Below are positions 35,215 through 43,961 of a stretch of DNA of 64,000 bases, in pieces. Position numbers and translations under genes: made by a program. Source of the stretch: CAYNSB01 sp964399625 (GTDB lineage Bacteria; Planctomycetota; Phycisphaerae; Phycisphaerales; UBA1924); the NCBI GenBank assembly GCA_964399625.1, contig CAYNSB010000003.1:33460-97459 (forward strand), written 5' to 3'. Each line of letters starts with the position of its first letter. Position 1 is the stretch's first letter. Below the pieces are notes generated by a model that did no database searches, was not told where the DNA came from, and was given only the letters and a program-made list of their open reading frames with translations.

Positions 35215-35220
35215 ATTCTA
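35215..35220 (-). promoter_or_regulatory. Candidate -10 TAGAAT (DoxX-vWA operon)
   Basis: A near-consensus hexamer 46 nt before the DoxX ATG, in the short region shared with the divergent tRNA-Leu promoter. Confidence 0.45.
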
Positions 35221-35243
35221 ACGCGAATCGACCCCCAACGCAC

Positions 35244-35249
35244 TACGAT
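35244..35249 (+). promoter_or_regulatory. Candidate -10 TACGAT (tRNA-Leu)
   Basis: CTACGAT ends 9 nt before the mature tRNA 5' end, a normal position for a tRNA promoter without a long leader, and resembles the -10 elements of protein genes in this window. Confidence 0.5.
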
Positions 35250-35258
35250 CGTGCGATC

Positions 35259-35342
35259 GCGGGCGTGGCGGAACTGGCAGACGCGCGGGATTTAGGTTCC
35301 CGTGGGCGAAAGCCCTTGCAGGTTCGATTCCTGTCGCCCGCA
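35259..35342 (+). tRNA. tRNA-Leu (anticodon UAG)
   Basis: An 84-nt class II tRNA. The acceptor stem GCGGGCG/CGCCCGC pairs fully, with A as discriminator. The anticodon stem CGGGA/TCCCG encloses the loop TTTAGGT, so the anticodon is TAG (35293-35295). A long variable arm (GTGGGCGAAAGCCC region) and the TTCGATT T-loop are present. CCA is not encoded. Confidence 0.96.
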
Positions 35343-35368
35343 CTTGCGGAGCCGTCCCCCCGTCGCGT

Positions 35369-35779
35369 TCAGGGGCACCCCGCGCGGAACCTGGCGAGGA
35401 AACAGACGAAGTCCGCGGCGCTGAGCACGGGCGCCGATGTGCTCCCGTCGCAGTTCGCGTACGAGTCCCCCGCGCGGAACTTGGCGAGGAAGCACACGAA
35501 GTCGGCGGCGCTGAGCACGGGCGCCGACGTGCTCCCGTCGCAGTTGGCGTAGCACGCGACGCCGATCGCCGCGCCCCAGAACCCGCCCTGGCACTGGAAG
35601 CCCGTGCCCGCGAGCAGCCCGGCATCGGGCTGCCCGATCGTTCCCGAGAGGGCGAACGTGCCGCCCGCGGAGGTGCCGCCGCCACCATCGACGGTGAACG
35701 AGGTGATCGCGAAGGGCTGGGCGTGCGCGAGGGAGGCGAGCGCGGCGGGAAGGACAAGACCAGCGAGTGAGCGTGCCAT
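35369..35779 (-). CDS. Small secreted GC-type dockerin protein (cassette A)
   Basis: A 136-residue exported protein. After the signal peptide is a ~55-residue beta-type segment (FTVDGGGGTSAGGTFALSGT, then GQPDAG and GGFW). Two tandem GC-type dockerin units follow, each 30 residues (YANCDGSTSAPVLSAADFVC and so on). The two units are nearly identical at DNA level with a 90-nt period. Paralogue of the gene at 49267-49695. It lies 3 nt after the astacin-like gene and is surely co-transcribed with it, so the pair may act together at the cell surface. Confidence 0.85.
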   Translation of the reverse strand: MARSLAGLVLPAALASLAHAQPFAITSFTVDGGGGTSAGGTFALSGTIGQPDAGLLAGTGFQCQGGFWGAAIGVACYANCDGSTSAPVLSAADFVCFLAKFRAGDSYANCDGSTSAPVLSAADFVCFLARFRAGCP

Positions 35780-35782
35780 GGT

Positions 35783-36907
35783 TCAGTTCCCCAGCGTCGC
35801 GCCCAGGGGCGCGCGGATGGTGATCGCCTTGTTGTACGTGCCGATCGCGCTGTAATTGCCGGCGTTCTTGATGAACAGCGTGCCGCCGGTCTGGGCGTTG
35901 GTCACGGCGTTCTGGAAGGTGCCGTTCCAGGCGCTGGGCAGGTTGCCGCTGCCGCCGTTCGCCGCGAACGGATCCCACCACACGTCCCCGTTGAAGCGGT
36001 AGATGCCCCGGCAGGTGAGCGCGTCGAAGTACGAGAAGTGGTCGCGCTGCCCGATCGTCGCCTGGTACTGGGTGTACCCCGCGTTGCAGGTGATCGTGTT
36101 GCCGCCGTTGCACGAGAACGCGCCCGCGCCGTAGTGCATGAACGAGTCGAAGTCGTACGGGCCGTAGGTGAGCGCCCCGGACTGCACGTTGAAGTTGAAC
36201 GCGCACGAGACGCACGTGCCGCCCGAGTTCGTGCACCCGCAGCACTGGCCCGCGCCCGTGCCCGCGGTGCAGGCGTTGGAGATGCCCGACCCGCAGATGT
36301 TGTTCGTGTTGATCGTGATGTACGTCCCGCGATCGCCCCGGCTCTGCTCGTGCCAGAAGCCCAGCGAGTGGTAGATCTCGTGGCAGATGATGATCTGCGT
36401 GCCCCAGCTCGTGATGTTGATGATCTGCACCCCGCCCTGCACGCCCACGGGCGAGTTGTTGAAGGAACTGTTCTGGAAGCGGATGCGGTTCGCGTCGCCC
36501 GCGACCGCCGGACGGAAGATGAGCCCCGCCTGCGCGGCGACGGCGTTCATGGCGTCGATCGCCGCCGTCTGGTTCGCCGCGGACACCGCCCCGCCGCCGG
36601 AGGTGACAAAGTCGTACGGGACCGTGACGTTCCAGTAGGCGACGGTGCCGAAGGTCGAATCGACGCCCGCGAGCATCGCCTCGAACTGGGCGATGGGCAT
36701 CTGGATATCGCCCTCGACGATCACGTAGCCGGGGGGCACGTCGGGGTGCGCCAGGGCACCCCGCCCCAGCACCGTCACGCCCTGATCGGAGGCGTGCATG
36801 AGCCCCTCCTCCGCATCCCGGGCGTTCTGGGGCTGCGTCTGGGCGTGGGCCGCGGCGCCCCACGCGAGGCCAAGGGCGAGGATCATCATCGTTCGTGCGC
36901 GAGTCAT
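35783..36907 (-). CDS. Secreted astacin-type (M12A-like) zinc metalloprotease (cassette A)
   Basis: A 374-residue exported protease. The signal peptide ends near AHAQ and is followed by a ~60-residue propeptide-like region. The extended zinc site HEIYHSLGFWHE (His176, Glu177, His180, His186) and the downstream Met-turn DSFMHYG (Met257) fit astacins. A Cys-rich loop (~205-235) lies between them. The C-terminal ~80 residues form a beta-rich region (GGTLFIKNAGNYSAIGTYNKAITIRAP). Paralogue of 49747-50865: from FGTV (residue 86) to HEQS (residue 189) I count 8 differences in 104 residues. Substrates are unknown; a role in processing surface proteins made by the same cassette is inference. Confidence 0.88.
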   Translation of the reverse strand: MTRARTMMILALGLAWGAAAHAQTQPQNARDAEEGLMHASDQGVTVLGRGALAHPDVPPGYVIVEGDIQMPIAQFEAMLAGVDSTFGTVAYWNVTVPYDFVTSGGGAVSAANQTAAIDAMNAVAAQAGLIFRPAVAGDANRIRFQNSSFNNSPVGVQGGVQIINITSWGTQIIICHEIYHSLGFWHEQSRGDRGTYITINTNNICGSGISNACTAGTGAGQCCGCTNSGGTCVSCAFNFNVQSGALTYGPYDFDSFMHYGAGAFSCNGGNTITCNAGYTQYQATIGQRDHFSYFDALTCRGIYRFNGDVWWDPFAANGGSGNLPSAWNGTFQNAVTNAQTGGTLFIKNAGNYSAIGTYNKAITIRAPLGATLGN

Positions 36908-36996
36908 GGAAAGAGTCCTTGCGGGTGGTCGCGACGTTCGTCGCGTGGTGCTCTGGTCCTGGCGCGGGATCTCCCGCCCCACGTCGCTCGTGCGGG

Positions 36997-38673
36997 TCAC
37001 TGCAGGTTCACCAGCACCAGCACCATTCCCCGTCCTTCCTTGAGGTCCGTCATCGCCTTGCCGATCACCGCGCCGGGCGCGCGGGCCGAGTCGGAGGCGC
37101 GCATCGCGTGCCCGCGGGTGGCGCTCGTCGTGAGGCGATCGCCCGGCGTGATGGCTCCGCCCCCTGTCGTCGTGCTCGCGTCGCACCACACCCACACGCG
37201 CCCGCTCATCGCGATCGGGTGCTCGCCGTCGGCCTTCGGGTTGCCCTTGCTCCGCAGCACCATGCCCGGCTCGATGCCGTTGGCGCCCGAGATCACGCCC
37301 GCGACGCGCGTGTCGTACGCGCTGCTGGAGGGCGTCAGCTCGCCCGGGTGCGCCGGATCGATCGACATCACCATCCCCGCCTCGATCTTCTCGTCCTGAT
37401 CCTCCGACCACACGTCGAAGGGCTCGGCGACGTCCGACCCGCCCAGGATCTGCAGCACCTTTACCTGCGCAAGCCCATCCACGCCCAGGGCGACACCGCC
37501 GCCGTAGTTCGCGAAGCACCCGCCGCACCCGGTCGCGGAGTTCGAGTAGGCGAAGACGCCGGACTTGTTGGGCGCATCGGAGAAGGCGACGATCGCGTCG
37601 TTGCCCGTGGCGTGGGCCTGGACCGCGACGCCGCCATTGAGCTGATCGAACGCGCCGGCGATGCCCGTGGAGCTCGTCGCCTTGGCGTAGATCGCGCTCT
37701 TGCCCGTGCCGCCCGAGGTCGTGTAGATGCCGTCGGCGAAGGGGGCATCGGCGCGGATCGCGGCGACGCCGGGGATCAGGGCGAGCGTGCCGCAGCGTGC
37801 CCACAGCCCGTAGCTTGTGCCGGTGAGGTACGCGCCGTAGTCGCCCGTGCCATACACGGCGTAGCCCGCGGGGGACTCGCCATACACGCCCCACGAGGAG
37901 CCCGCGCTGCCCGAGGAAACGCCCCACACGCCGACGTAGTCCGACGTGCCGTACACCCCGCGCGAGCCCGATCCGTTGGCCACGCCGTACGCGCCGACCA
38001 GATTCGCGCCCCCGCCCTGACCCTGGAAGTACCCGCCGACGGCGGACCCGAACCCCGTGACACCCGTGCCGTTGGTCACCGCGGTGCAGCGTCCGTACAC
38101 GCCCACCGGGACGTTGGTTCCGAAGCTCTCGCCGTACACGCCCGCGGCGTTGAAGGCCGTCGAGTTGGTGGTGCCCAGGATGCCGTGTCCGTCGCCCGTG
38201 CTGCTCGCCTGGATGACGCCGTTGCCCACGCCGGGGTTGGTCACGATCGAGATCGCGGAGATGCCCTGCGCCGAGGACTCGATGATCGGGAGTTTGAGCC
38301 CCAGCGCGTACGGCGTGCCGGTCATCTCCTGCCTGGGGAGCAGCTCGGTGTACGACACGCTCGCGGGGCGCTTGACGAGGATGCGCAGGAAGAGCTTGTT
38401 CGCGTTGAACCGCTCGCCGAAGTCGAGCGACGCGGTGAACACACCCGCGCTCACCGAGACGCCCGTCTGGGTCAGCGTCGAGCCGAGCTGTGTGCCGCCC
38501 GAGAGCGAGTCCCACAACTCGAACTGCATGTCGTAGGTGCCCGTGGGCGCGTTGCCCGCGTCGGTCAGGCGCCCCTGGTACGTGAAGGTGGTGCCGACGG
38601 GGGTCTGGGCCAGTGCGGAACCCGCGAGGAAGGACAGGGCGAGGCAGGCGCTGGCGAGAAGGGTTCGGTTCAT
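36997..38673 (-). CDS. Secreted Gly-rich tail/trimer-like protein (cassette A)
   Basis: A 558-residue exported protein. The N-terminal beta domain begins TPVGTTFTYQGRLTDAG, a pattern seen in many secreted bacterial proteins. The centre (~150-390) is a run of short degenerate repeats rich in GVYG/GVWG and Gly/Ser/Thr, reminiscent of trimeric fibre shafts. The C-terminal ~150 residues form a conserved module (LQILGGSDVAEPFDV, EAGMVMSIDP, VAGVISGANG, GRVWVWCDA, LTTSATRGHAMRA, ending VLVLVNLQ), shared almost unchanged with the paralogue at 50909-52447. Function unknown; an extracellular fibre or substrate of the adjacent protease is plausible. The ATG at 38673 begins the signal peptide. Confidence 0.75.
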   Translation of the reverse strand: MNRTLLASACLALSFLAGSALAQTPVGTTFTYQGRLTDAGNAPTGTYDMQFELWDSLSGGTQLGSTLTQTGVSVSAGVFTASLDFGERFNANKLFLRILVKRPASVSYTELLPRQEMTGTPYALGLKLPIIESSAQGISAISIVTNPGVGNGVIQASSTGDGHGILGTTNSTAFNAAGVYGESFGTNVPVGVYGRCTAVTNGTGVTGFGSAVGGYFQGQGGGANLVGAYGVANGSGSRGVYGTSDYVGVWGVSSGSAGSSWGVYGESPAGYAVYGTGDYGAYLTGTSYGLWARCGTLALIPGVAAIRADAPFADGIYTTSGGTGKSAIYAKATSSTGIAGAFDQLNGGVAVQAHATGNDAIVAFSDAPNKSGVFAYSNSATGCGGCFANYGGGVALGVDGLAQVKVLQILGGSDVAEPFDVWSEDQDEKIEAGMVMSIDPAHPGELTPSSSAYDTRVAGVISGANGIEPGMVLRSKGNPKADGEHPIAMSGRVWVWCDASTTTGGGAITPGDRLTTSATRGHAMRASDSARAPGAVIGKAMTDLKEGRGMVLVLVNLQ

Positions 38674-38728
38674 GAGCGGTTCTCGGAACGCCGTGCTGGC
38701 CGGGCGAGCGGCGTTTGGTTTCTGTCTT

Positions 38729-38735
38729 GCAAAGG
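38729..38735. promoter_or_regulatory. GCAAAGG half-site in the divergent region of cassette A
   Basis: GCAAAGG followed by CCGGAC. The same heptamer forms a complete inverted repeat at 52485-52502 in cassette B. A single half-site is weak evidence, so it is listed only for comparison. Confidence 0.2.
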
Positions 38736-38804
38736 CCGGACAGGAACGCGACAATCAGCACCTCCGAGTGCAAGCGGGCCCGGGGTTTTTGCGTATTGGA
38801 GCGC

Positions 38805-39392
38805 ATGGTGTTCAGCGACGATGCGAGCGAGGGGTGTGGGGATGGTGCGCCCGCGGGGGACGCACGGCACGAGCCGGTCGATCCCGCGTCGCTGCTCCCC
38901 CTGCTCTATGACGAGCTTCGGGCGCTCGCCCAGTCCTGGCTCGCCCACGAGCGCCCGGGGCACACCCTCAGCGCCACGGCGATCGTCCACGAGGCGTACC
39001 TGCGGATGGCCGAGCAGACCCGCGCCCGGGTCAACGATCGCACGCACTTCATGGCGCTGGCCTCGACGATGATCCGGCGCATCCTCGTGGACCACGCGCG
39101 CACGCGCTCGCGTCAGAAGCGTGGCGGCGACGCGCAGCGCGTCACGCTCGCGGAGGTCGAGCCGATCGCCGGCGACGCGCCCGCGTCCTCGGGCATGGAC
39201 CTGCTCGCGCTCGACGAGGCGCTCGACCGCCTCGCGACCAAGGACCCGCTGGGCGCGCGCGTCGTGGAGATGCGCTACTTCGCGGGGCTGGACATGGACC
39301 AGGTCGCCTCGGCTCTGGGCATCGCGCCGCGCACCGCCAAGTACCACTGGGCCTCGTCGCGCGCCTGGCTCCGCGAGGCGCTCACGCCATGA
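38805..39392 (+). CDS. ECF-like RNA polymerase sigma factor (cassette A)
   Basis: A 195-residue sigma factor of the Sigma70_ECF (TIGR02999-like) group. Region 2 spans ~30-100 (LLYDELRALAQSWLAHERPG, then ATAIVHEAYLRM and MIRRILVDHART). Region 4 spans ~135-190, with the HTH in MDQVASALGIAPRTAKYHW. No anti-sigma gene is near; its ATGA overlap with a Ser/Thr kinase gene matches the planctomycete pattern in which the kinase is thought to control the sigma factor. The ATG at 38805 follows GGAG. The divergent intergenic region of 131 nt probably holds promoters for both arms. Confidence 0.88.
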   Translation: MVFSDDASEGCGDGAPAGDARHEPVDPASLLPLLYDELRALAQSWLAHERPGHTLSATAIVHEAYLRMAEQTRARVNDRTHFMALASTMIRRILVDHARTRSRQKRGGDAQRVTLAEVEPIAGDAPASSGMDLLALDEALDRLATKDPLGARVVEMRYFAGLDMDQVASALGIAPRTAKYHWASSRAWLREALTP

Positions 39393-42300
39393 CGTCGCTC
39401 CTCTCCAGGCGCGTGCGCGAGATCTTCGAATCGCTCGCGGACCTGCCCGCGGACGAGCGCGAGCGCGCCCTTGCGGCCATGAGCACGCGCGAGGACGCGC
39501 AGACGATCGCCCGCACGCGCGCCCTGCTCGCCGAGCTCGACACGCCCCCCGAGGTCGTCGTCACCGGCGCCGCGCTGCGCGACGCCGTGGACGCCCTGCG
39601 CGATCCGGTCCTGACGGCGGGCTTCGCGGGCGTTCGCCTGGGCAAGTACCGCCTGGGGCGACTCATCGACCAGGGGGGCATGGGCGCCGTCTACGAGGCC
39701 GAGCAGGACGATCCGCGACGCACCGTCGCGGTGAAGGTGATGCGGTTCGCCTCGGCCACGCCCGAGCTCTTGCGGCGCTTCCGCCACGAGACGCAGATCC
39801 TCGGGTCGCTCCAGCACCCGTGCATCGCGCAGATCTACGAGGCCGGAACGTACCAGTTCACGCCCACGGCGAGCCTCGCCGGGCTCGATGGCGGCGTGCG
39901 TCCGTACTTCGCGATGGAGTACGTGCGGGGCGCCCGCGCCATCACCCGCTACGCCCAGGAGGTCGGGCTGGACCTGCGGGCGCGCCTCGAACTCTTCGCC
40001 CGTGTGTGCGACGGCGTGCAGCACGCGCACCAGCGCGGCGTGATCCACCGCGACCTCAAGCCGGGCAACATCCTCATCTCCGACGCGGGCGAGCCCAAGA
40101 TCATCGACTTCGGCGTCGCCCGCGCCAGCGGGAGCGACCTCACCGCCGCCACGATGCACACGACCGCGGGGCAGCTGCTGGGCACGCTGCGCTACATGAG
40201 CCCCGAGCAGTTCGAGTCGGGCGACGGGGTGGACACGCGATCGGACGTGTACGCGCTGGGCGCGATCCTGTACGAGCTCACGACCGGGCGCTGCCCGCTG
40301 GATCTGGAGCGCGTGCCGCTGGCCCGCGTGGGCGAGGTCGTGCGCGACGTGCTCCCGGAGCGCCCCTCGTCGATCGAGCCGCGCGCGCGGGGCGACCTCG
40401 AGGCGATCGTGCTGCACGCGATCGAGAAAGCGCCCGGCGCCCGCTACCAGTCCGCCGCGGACCTCGCCGCGGACGTGCGGGCCTTCCTCGCGGGCGAGCC
40501 GATCCGGGCCCACTCCCGGCACACGCTGTACCAACTCCGCGTGTTCGCGCGGCGCAACCGCGTGCTCGTGGCGGGGTCGATGGGCGCGCTGCTCGCCCTG
40601 GTCGTCGGGCTCATCGCCACGAGCACCCAGCTCGTGCGCGCCCGCCGGGCCGAGCGCGAGACGGCCAGCGCCCGCGACCTGGCGCAGCGGCGCGGGGACC
40701 TCGCCGAGCAGGTCGCGTACCGCGCGAGCATCGCCGCCGCACAGGCCGCGCTCGCCAGCGGCGACGGTGGGGCCGCGCGATCGCGCCTAGAGGACGCGCC
40801 GCCCGCGCTGCGCGGATGGGAGTGGGGGCACCTGTCGGCGCGCGCGGACACGAGCCGCACGATCGTCCCGCTCGAGCACGAGGTGCGCAACCTCGAGGCG
40901 TCGCGGGACGGGCGCGTGGTGGTGCTCACGGACGATTCGGGCTTCTCGCGCGCTACGGAGGTGGACTCGCTCCGCGTGCTCTGGGAGTGCCACGACGATC
41001 CACCGATGTACGTGACGCAGGTGTCTCCGGATGGCACGGAGGTTCTGTTCGTCGGGCACGCCGGGGTGCGTGTGCGCGACGTGCGCACGGGCGAGGTGCG
41101 CCGCGCCTTCACGATCGCGCACGAGCCCGAGCAGCTGATGACGGGCGCCTACTCGCCCGACGGCTCGCGCCTGGCGGTGATCCCCGTGCGCGACGGGCTC
41201 GTGCGCGTGCTCGATGCGCGCACGGGTGCGCAGGTCTGGTCCCGCCCGATCCGCCAGGCGCTCTGGAGCTGGTGGGTGCGCTGGTCCCCCGACGGTTCGC
41301 TGCTCGCGATCAACCACCATCCCGACGTGGCGATCCTGGACGCGCGCACGGGCGACGAGATCGCCCGATGGGACATCGCCCAGGGCCAGACGCCCCAGCA
41401 GAGCGGCGCGTGCTTCTCGCCCGACTCGCGCTCGATCGCGATCGCCTTCGGCCCGGACATGCGCGTGCACGAGGTGCCCACGGGGCGCATCCTGCGCGAG
41501 CTCCACGGGCACACCCAGCGCATCGTCTCGCTCCGCTTCGATGCCAGGGGCGAGCGTGTGCTCACCGCCTCGCTCGACAAGACGGCGCGGATCTGGTCCC
41601 TCGCCGGACGCGAGATCCCCACGCTCCTGGTCGGGCACGGGGGCACGCTGCTCAACGCCGCCTGGCTGGGCGACGAGGGCGTGATCACCTCGAGCAACGA
41701 CGGCACGCTCCGCCTCTGGGACGCGCGCCCCGCGCCGAGCGTCCGCGCGCTCCCGCTCGATGTCGAGAGCGCGCTGTGCGAGTCGCTCGCGTGGAGCGCC
41801 GACGGACGCTCGCTCACCTCGATCGCCGACGGGCTGCTCACGCGCTGGCACGCCGATGGAGCCAGGCTCGACTCGGTCCGCACCGACATCGCGCAGGGGG
41901 TCGTGTCCGCCATCCGCCCCGACCTGGGCGTCGCGATCGGCTCGGACGTTGGGGGGCACGTCGTGGCGATCGATCTGGGCGATGCGAGCACGCGCTGGCG
42001 TTCGAGCGAGGCGCAGGGCAAGGTCTGGCGTCTGGCCATCACTCCCGACGGAACGTACGCGCTCTCGGGCACGGGGGACGGCTGGGTCCAGCGCTGGGAC
42101 CTTCGCGATGGCTCGCCCGGCCCAAGGACGCGCGTCGCGACCTCGCCCATCCTCGCCCTCGAGCCCACGCCGGACGGTTCGCTGCTGGTCGCCGCCGAGG
42201 AGGGCGGGCCCATCCACGTGATCGAGCTGCCCACGCTCCAGACGCGCTGCACGATCCCCCTGGACGACGCGAGCACCGTCGAGTCGATCGCGCTCGCGTC

Positions 42301-42682
42301 CGACGGCGTCACGATCGTCGCGTGCGGGCTCGACGGGAACATCCGCTTCTTCGACCGGCGCACCGGAAGGCCCACGCGCCCGCCGCTGAGCGTGGGATCG
42401 CCGCTGTGGCGCGGCACGCTGTCGCCCGACGGCTCGCGCTTCGCCGTGGGCGCTCAGGATCGCGTCGTGCGGATCTATGAGACCCGCGCCTGGACCGAAC
42501 TCGCCCAGCTCCGCGACGAGGAACGCACGTGCATCTCGCTCGCCTGGAGCCCCGACGGCACGCGCCTGGCGGGCGGCACCTGGGGCGGCACGCACGTGAT
42601 GTTGTGGGACGGCGCCGCCCACGCGCCGCAGACGCGCTCGTTGGTGCCCCTCAAGGAGCCCGATCCGGCGCCGCCGCGGTGA
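39389..42682 (+). CDS. Ser/Thr protein kinase with TM segment and WD40 repeats (cassette A)
   Basis: A 1097-residue protein. Residues ~85-370 form a Hanks-type kinase with all key residues: GGMGAVYEAE, Lys116 in VAVKV, HRDLKPGN (220-227), DFG (240-242) and SPEQ. One membrane segment follows (~392-414), then a short coiled coil and about twelve WD40-like repeats (~470-1090; typical units contain SPDG and RLWDA or RIWSLAG). The N-terminal ~80 residues are a helical domain like those before other planctomycete kinases. With the kinase inside, the propeller would lie outside and could sense a ligand. The ATGA overlap with the sigma gene argues that the two act together. Confidence 0.88.
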   Translation: MTSLLSRRVREIFESLADLPADERERALAAMSTREDAQTIARTRALLAELDTPPEVVVTGAALRDAVDALRDPVLTAGFAGVRLGKYRLGRLIDQGGMGAVYEAEQDDPRRTVAVKVMRFASATPELLRRFRHETQILGSLQHPCIAQIYEAGTYQFTPTASLAGLDGGVRPYFAMEYVRGARAITRYAQEVGLDLRARLELFARVCDGVQHAHQRGVIHRDLKPGNILISDAGEPKIIDFGVARASGSDLTAATMHTTAGQLLGTLRYMSPEQFESGDGVDTRSDVYALGAILYELTTGRCPLDLERVPLARVGEVVRDVLPERPSSIEPRARGDLEAIVLHAIEKAPGARYQSAADLAADVRAFLAGEPIRAHSRHTLYQLRVFARRNRVLVAGSMGALLALVVGLIATSTQLVRARRAERETASARDLAQRRGDLAEQVAYRASIAAAQAALASGDGGAARSRLEDAPPALRGWEWGHLSARADTSRTIVPLEHEVRNLEASRDGRVVVLTDDSGFSRATEVDSLRVLWECHDDPPMYVTQVSPDGTEVLFVGHAGVRVRDVRTGEVRRAFTIAHEPEQLMTGAYSPDGSRLAVIPVRDGLVRVLDARTGAQVWSRPIRQALWSWWVRWSPDGSLLAINHHPDVAILDARTGDEIARWDIAQGQTPQQSGACFSPDSRSIAIAFGPDMRVHEVPTGRILRELHGHTQRIVSLRFDARGERVLTASLDKTARIWSLAGREIPTLLVGHGGTLLNAAWLGDEGVITSSNDGTLRLWDARPAPSVRALPLDVESALCESLAWSADGRSLTSIADGLLTRWHADGARLDSVRTDIAQGVVSAIRPDLGVAIGSDVGGHVVAIDLGDASTRWRSSEAQGKVWRLAITPDGTYALSGTGDGWVQRWDLRDGSPGPRTRVATSPILALEPTPDGSLLVAAEEGGPIHVIELPTLQTRCTIPLDDASTVESIALASDGVTIVACGLDGNIRFFDRRTGRPTRPPLSVGSPLWRGTLSPDGSRFAVGAQDRVVRIYETRAWTELAQLRDEERTCISLAWSPDGTRLAGGTWGGTHVMLWDGAAHAPQTRSLVPLKEPDPAPPR

Positions 42683-42697
42683 TCGACCGGGCCCGGG

Positions 42698-43678
42698 TCA
42701 CGGGCAGCCGGCGCGGAACTTGCCCAGGAAGCACACGAAGTCCGTCGCGGTGAGCAGGGGGGCGCCCGTGCTGCCGTCGCAGTTGGCGTAGGCGTTGCCC
42801 GCGCGGAACTTGTCCAGGAAGCACGCGAAGTCGCCCGCGTTGAGCAGCGGCGCGACCTGGCTCCCGTCGCAGTTGGCGTAGCAGGGCGGCGCGGCGGTCA
42901 GATCCACGTTCACCGAGAACTTCGAGTGCAGCGTCCGCGACTCGCCCGGCGCCAGCGTGAGCGACCACTGGAACGCCGTGCTCGCGTCGCCCGTGTACGT
43001 CGTGGACCCGATCAGGTCGTACGCGCCCGAGTACAGCTTCTGGCGGAAGAACACGCCCGAGTTCACCTCGAACCGGTTGCACGCCTCGGCGATGATGTAC
43101 CCGAAGTTGCTCGGCTGTCCCAGCACCGTGCCCGTGTCCTGGTAGACCCGCACCTGCGAGGCGTCGGCGACCTGCTTGGTCGCCACGTTCGTCGTGCCCA
43201 CGCCGCCCAGGTCCTCATCCACGCACACGAACACCTGGTACGTTCGCGTGGCCGTGTTGTCCGGGTGCGCCTGGAACACCATCACCTGGTCCACGATCGC
43301 CTGCCCGGGCGCGAGGCCCTGCGTCAGCGTCGCGGTGAGCTGCGCGTTGAACCGCTCCACGCCCGCGAGCCCGGGCCCCGCGTTGGTCCACGTGAACACC
43401 ACCTGGTTGGGCGCGGGCTGCGAGTACGTCGGTGTGTCCCACTTGCTGAACTGCGTGTTCTGGTTGTTCAGCGGCGTGCGGTAGTACCAGCTGAGCATGC
43501 TCATCTGGTCCACGGTGCCCGGCCCGCTCGTCAGGTTGCAATTCGCGTTCGGATTGTCGAACGGGTAGACCCAGTACAAGTTGGTCAGCCCGTCGGTCAG
43601 GCTGAACACGAACTGAGCGTGGGCGGACCCGGCGGTGCAGGCGAGCGCGGCCGCGGCGGCGAGCAACTTCCGACTCAT
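42698..43678 (-). CDS. Secreted protein with GC-type dockerin
   Basis: A 326-residue exported protein. The signal peptide (RKLLAAAAALACTAGSAHAQ) is followed by a ~230-residue beta-rich domain that I do not recognise (FSLTDGLTNLYWVYPFDNPN at its start). Two dockerin units end the protein (CYANCDGSQVAPLL..., YANCDGSTGAPLL...). A strong GAGGAGA ribosome-binding site supports the ATG at 43678. It converges with kinase A, 15 nt apart. Confidence 0.8.
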   Translation of the reverse strand: MSRKLLAAAAALACTAGSAHAQFVFSLTDGLTNLYWVYPFDNPNANCNLTSGPGTVDQMSMLSWYYRTPLNNQNTQFSKWDTPTYSQPAPNQVVFTWTNAGPGLAGVERFNAQLTATLTQGLAPGQAIVDQVMVFQAHPDNTATRTYQVFVCVDEDLGGVGTTNVATKQVADASQVRVYQDTGTVLGQPSNFGYIIAEACNRFEVNSGVFFRQKLYSGAYDLIGSTTYTGDASTAFQWSLTLAPGESRTLHSKFSVNVDLTAAPPCYANCDGSQVAPLLNAGDFACFLDKFRAGNAYANCDGSTGAPLLTATDFVCFLGKFRAGCP

Positions 43679-43796
43679 GCACAAGTCTCCTCGTTCGAGG
43701 GATGCAGGACACGACACGAAACCGCGACGCTCGTGCGCCAGCGACAAGCCGACCAACATCGCACCACTATTCATCGGGGGGGAGAGGTGCCCGCCA

Positions 43797-43813
43797 CAGT
43801 TTTCAGAAAACTG
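43797..43813. promoter_or_regulatory. 17-bp palindrome CAGTTTTC-A-GAAAACTG
   Basis: A perfect 8+1+8 inverted repeat in an A/T-richer stretch, 118 nt upstream of the dockerin gene that ends at 42698. It could be an operator. A shorter AGTTC-CGA-GAACT lies upstream of the amylase gene. Confidence 0.4.
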
Positions 43814-43914
43814 GCACGCTCGTCAAGCCAATTCCGCAAGAGTGGACAGATGGTGCCCCCCATCGCCCGTGAATCGTGGTCGCAACCGAAGTCGGCCCAC
43901 GTGTGTGGGTTTTG

Positions 43915-43931
43915 TTTGGATCACATCCAAA
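43915..43931. repeat. Inverted repeat TTTGGAT-CAC-ATCCAAA
   Basis: A perfect 7-bp inverted repeat with a 3-nt spacer, 30 nt beyond the amylase stop. It could be a weak terminator for the leftward amylase gene, although no T-run follows in that direction. Confidence 0.35.
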
Positions 43932-43961
43932 GAACACTACGCAGTCCCATGCCTCGATCCG

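Larger units (their letters stand above)
35369..42682. repeat. Five-gene cassette, copy A
   Basis: Leftward: tail-like protein, astacin-like protease, small dockerin protein. Rightward: ECF-like sigma factor, kinase-WD40 protein. The same five genes recur in the same order and orientation at 49267-56521. Similarity is strongest in the proteases and in the C-terminal module of the tail-like proteins, weaker in the sigma factors and kinases, so this is an old duplication or one with local gene conversion. Confidence 0.85.

Noticed and set aside
35379..35560. Regularly spaced direct repeats that might be a CRISPR array
   Set aside because: There are only two units of 90 nt, in frame, encoding dockerin modules with conserved Cys/Asp residues; similar pairs end other secreted proteins.
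39121..42480. 1119-codon frame overlapping the cassette A kinase on the same strand
   Set aside because: Out of frame with the kinase, rich in Arg/Ala/Gly, and starts inside the sigma gene.
42683..42697. Terminator between kinase A and the convergent dockerin gene
   Set aside because: The 15-nt gap and its GACCGGGCCCGGGTC are palindromic but leave no loop and no T-run.
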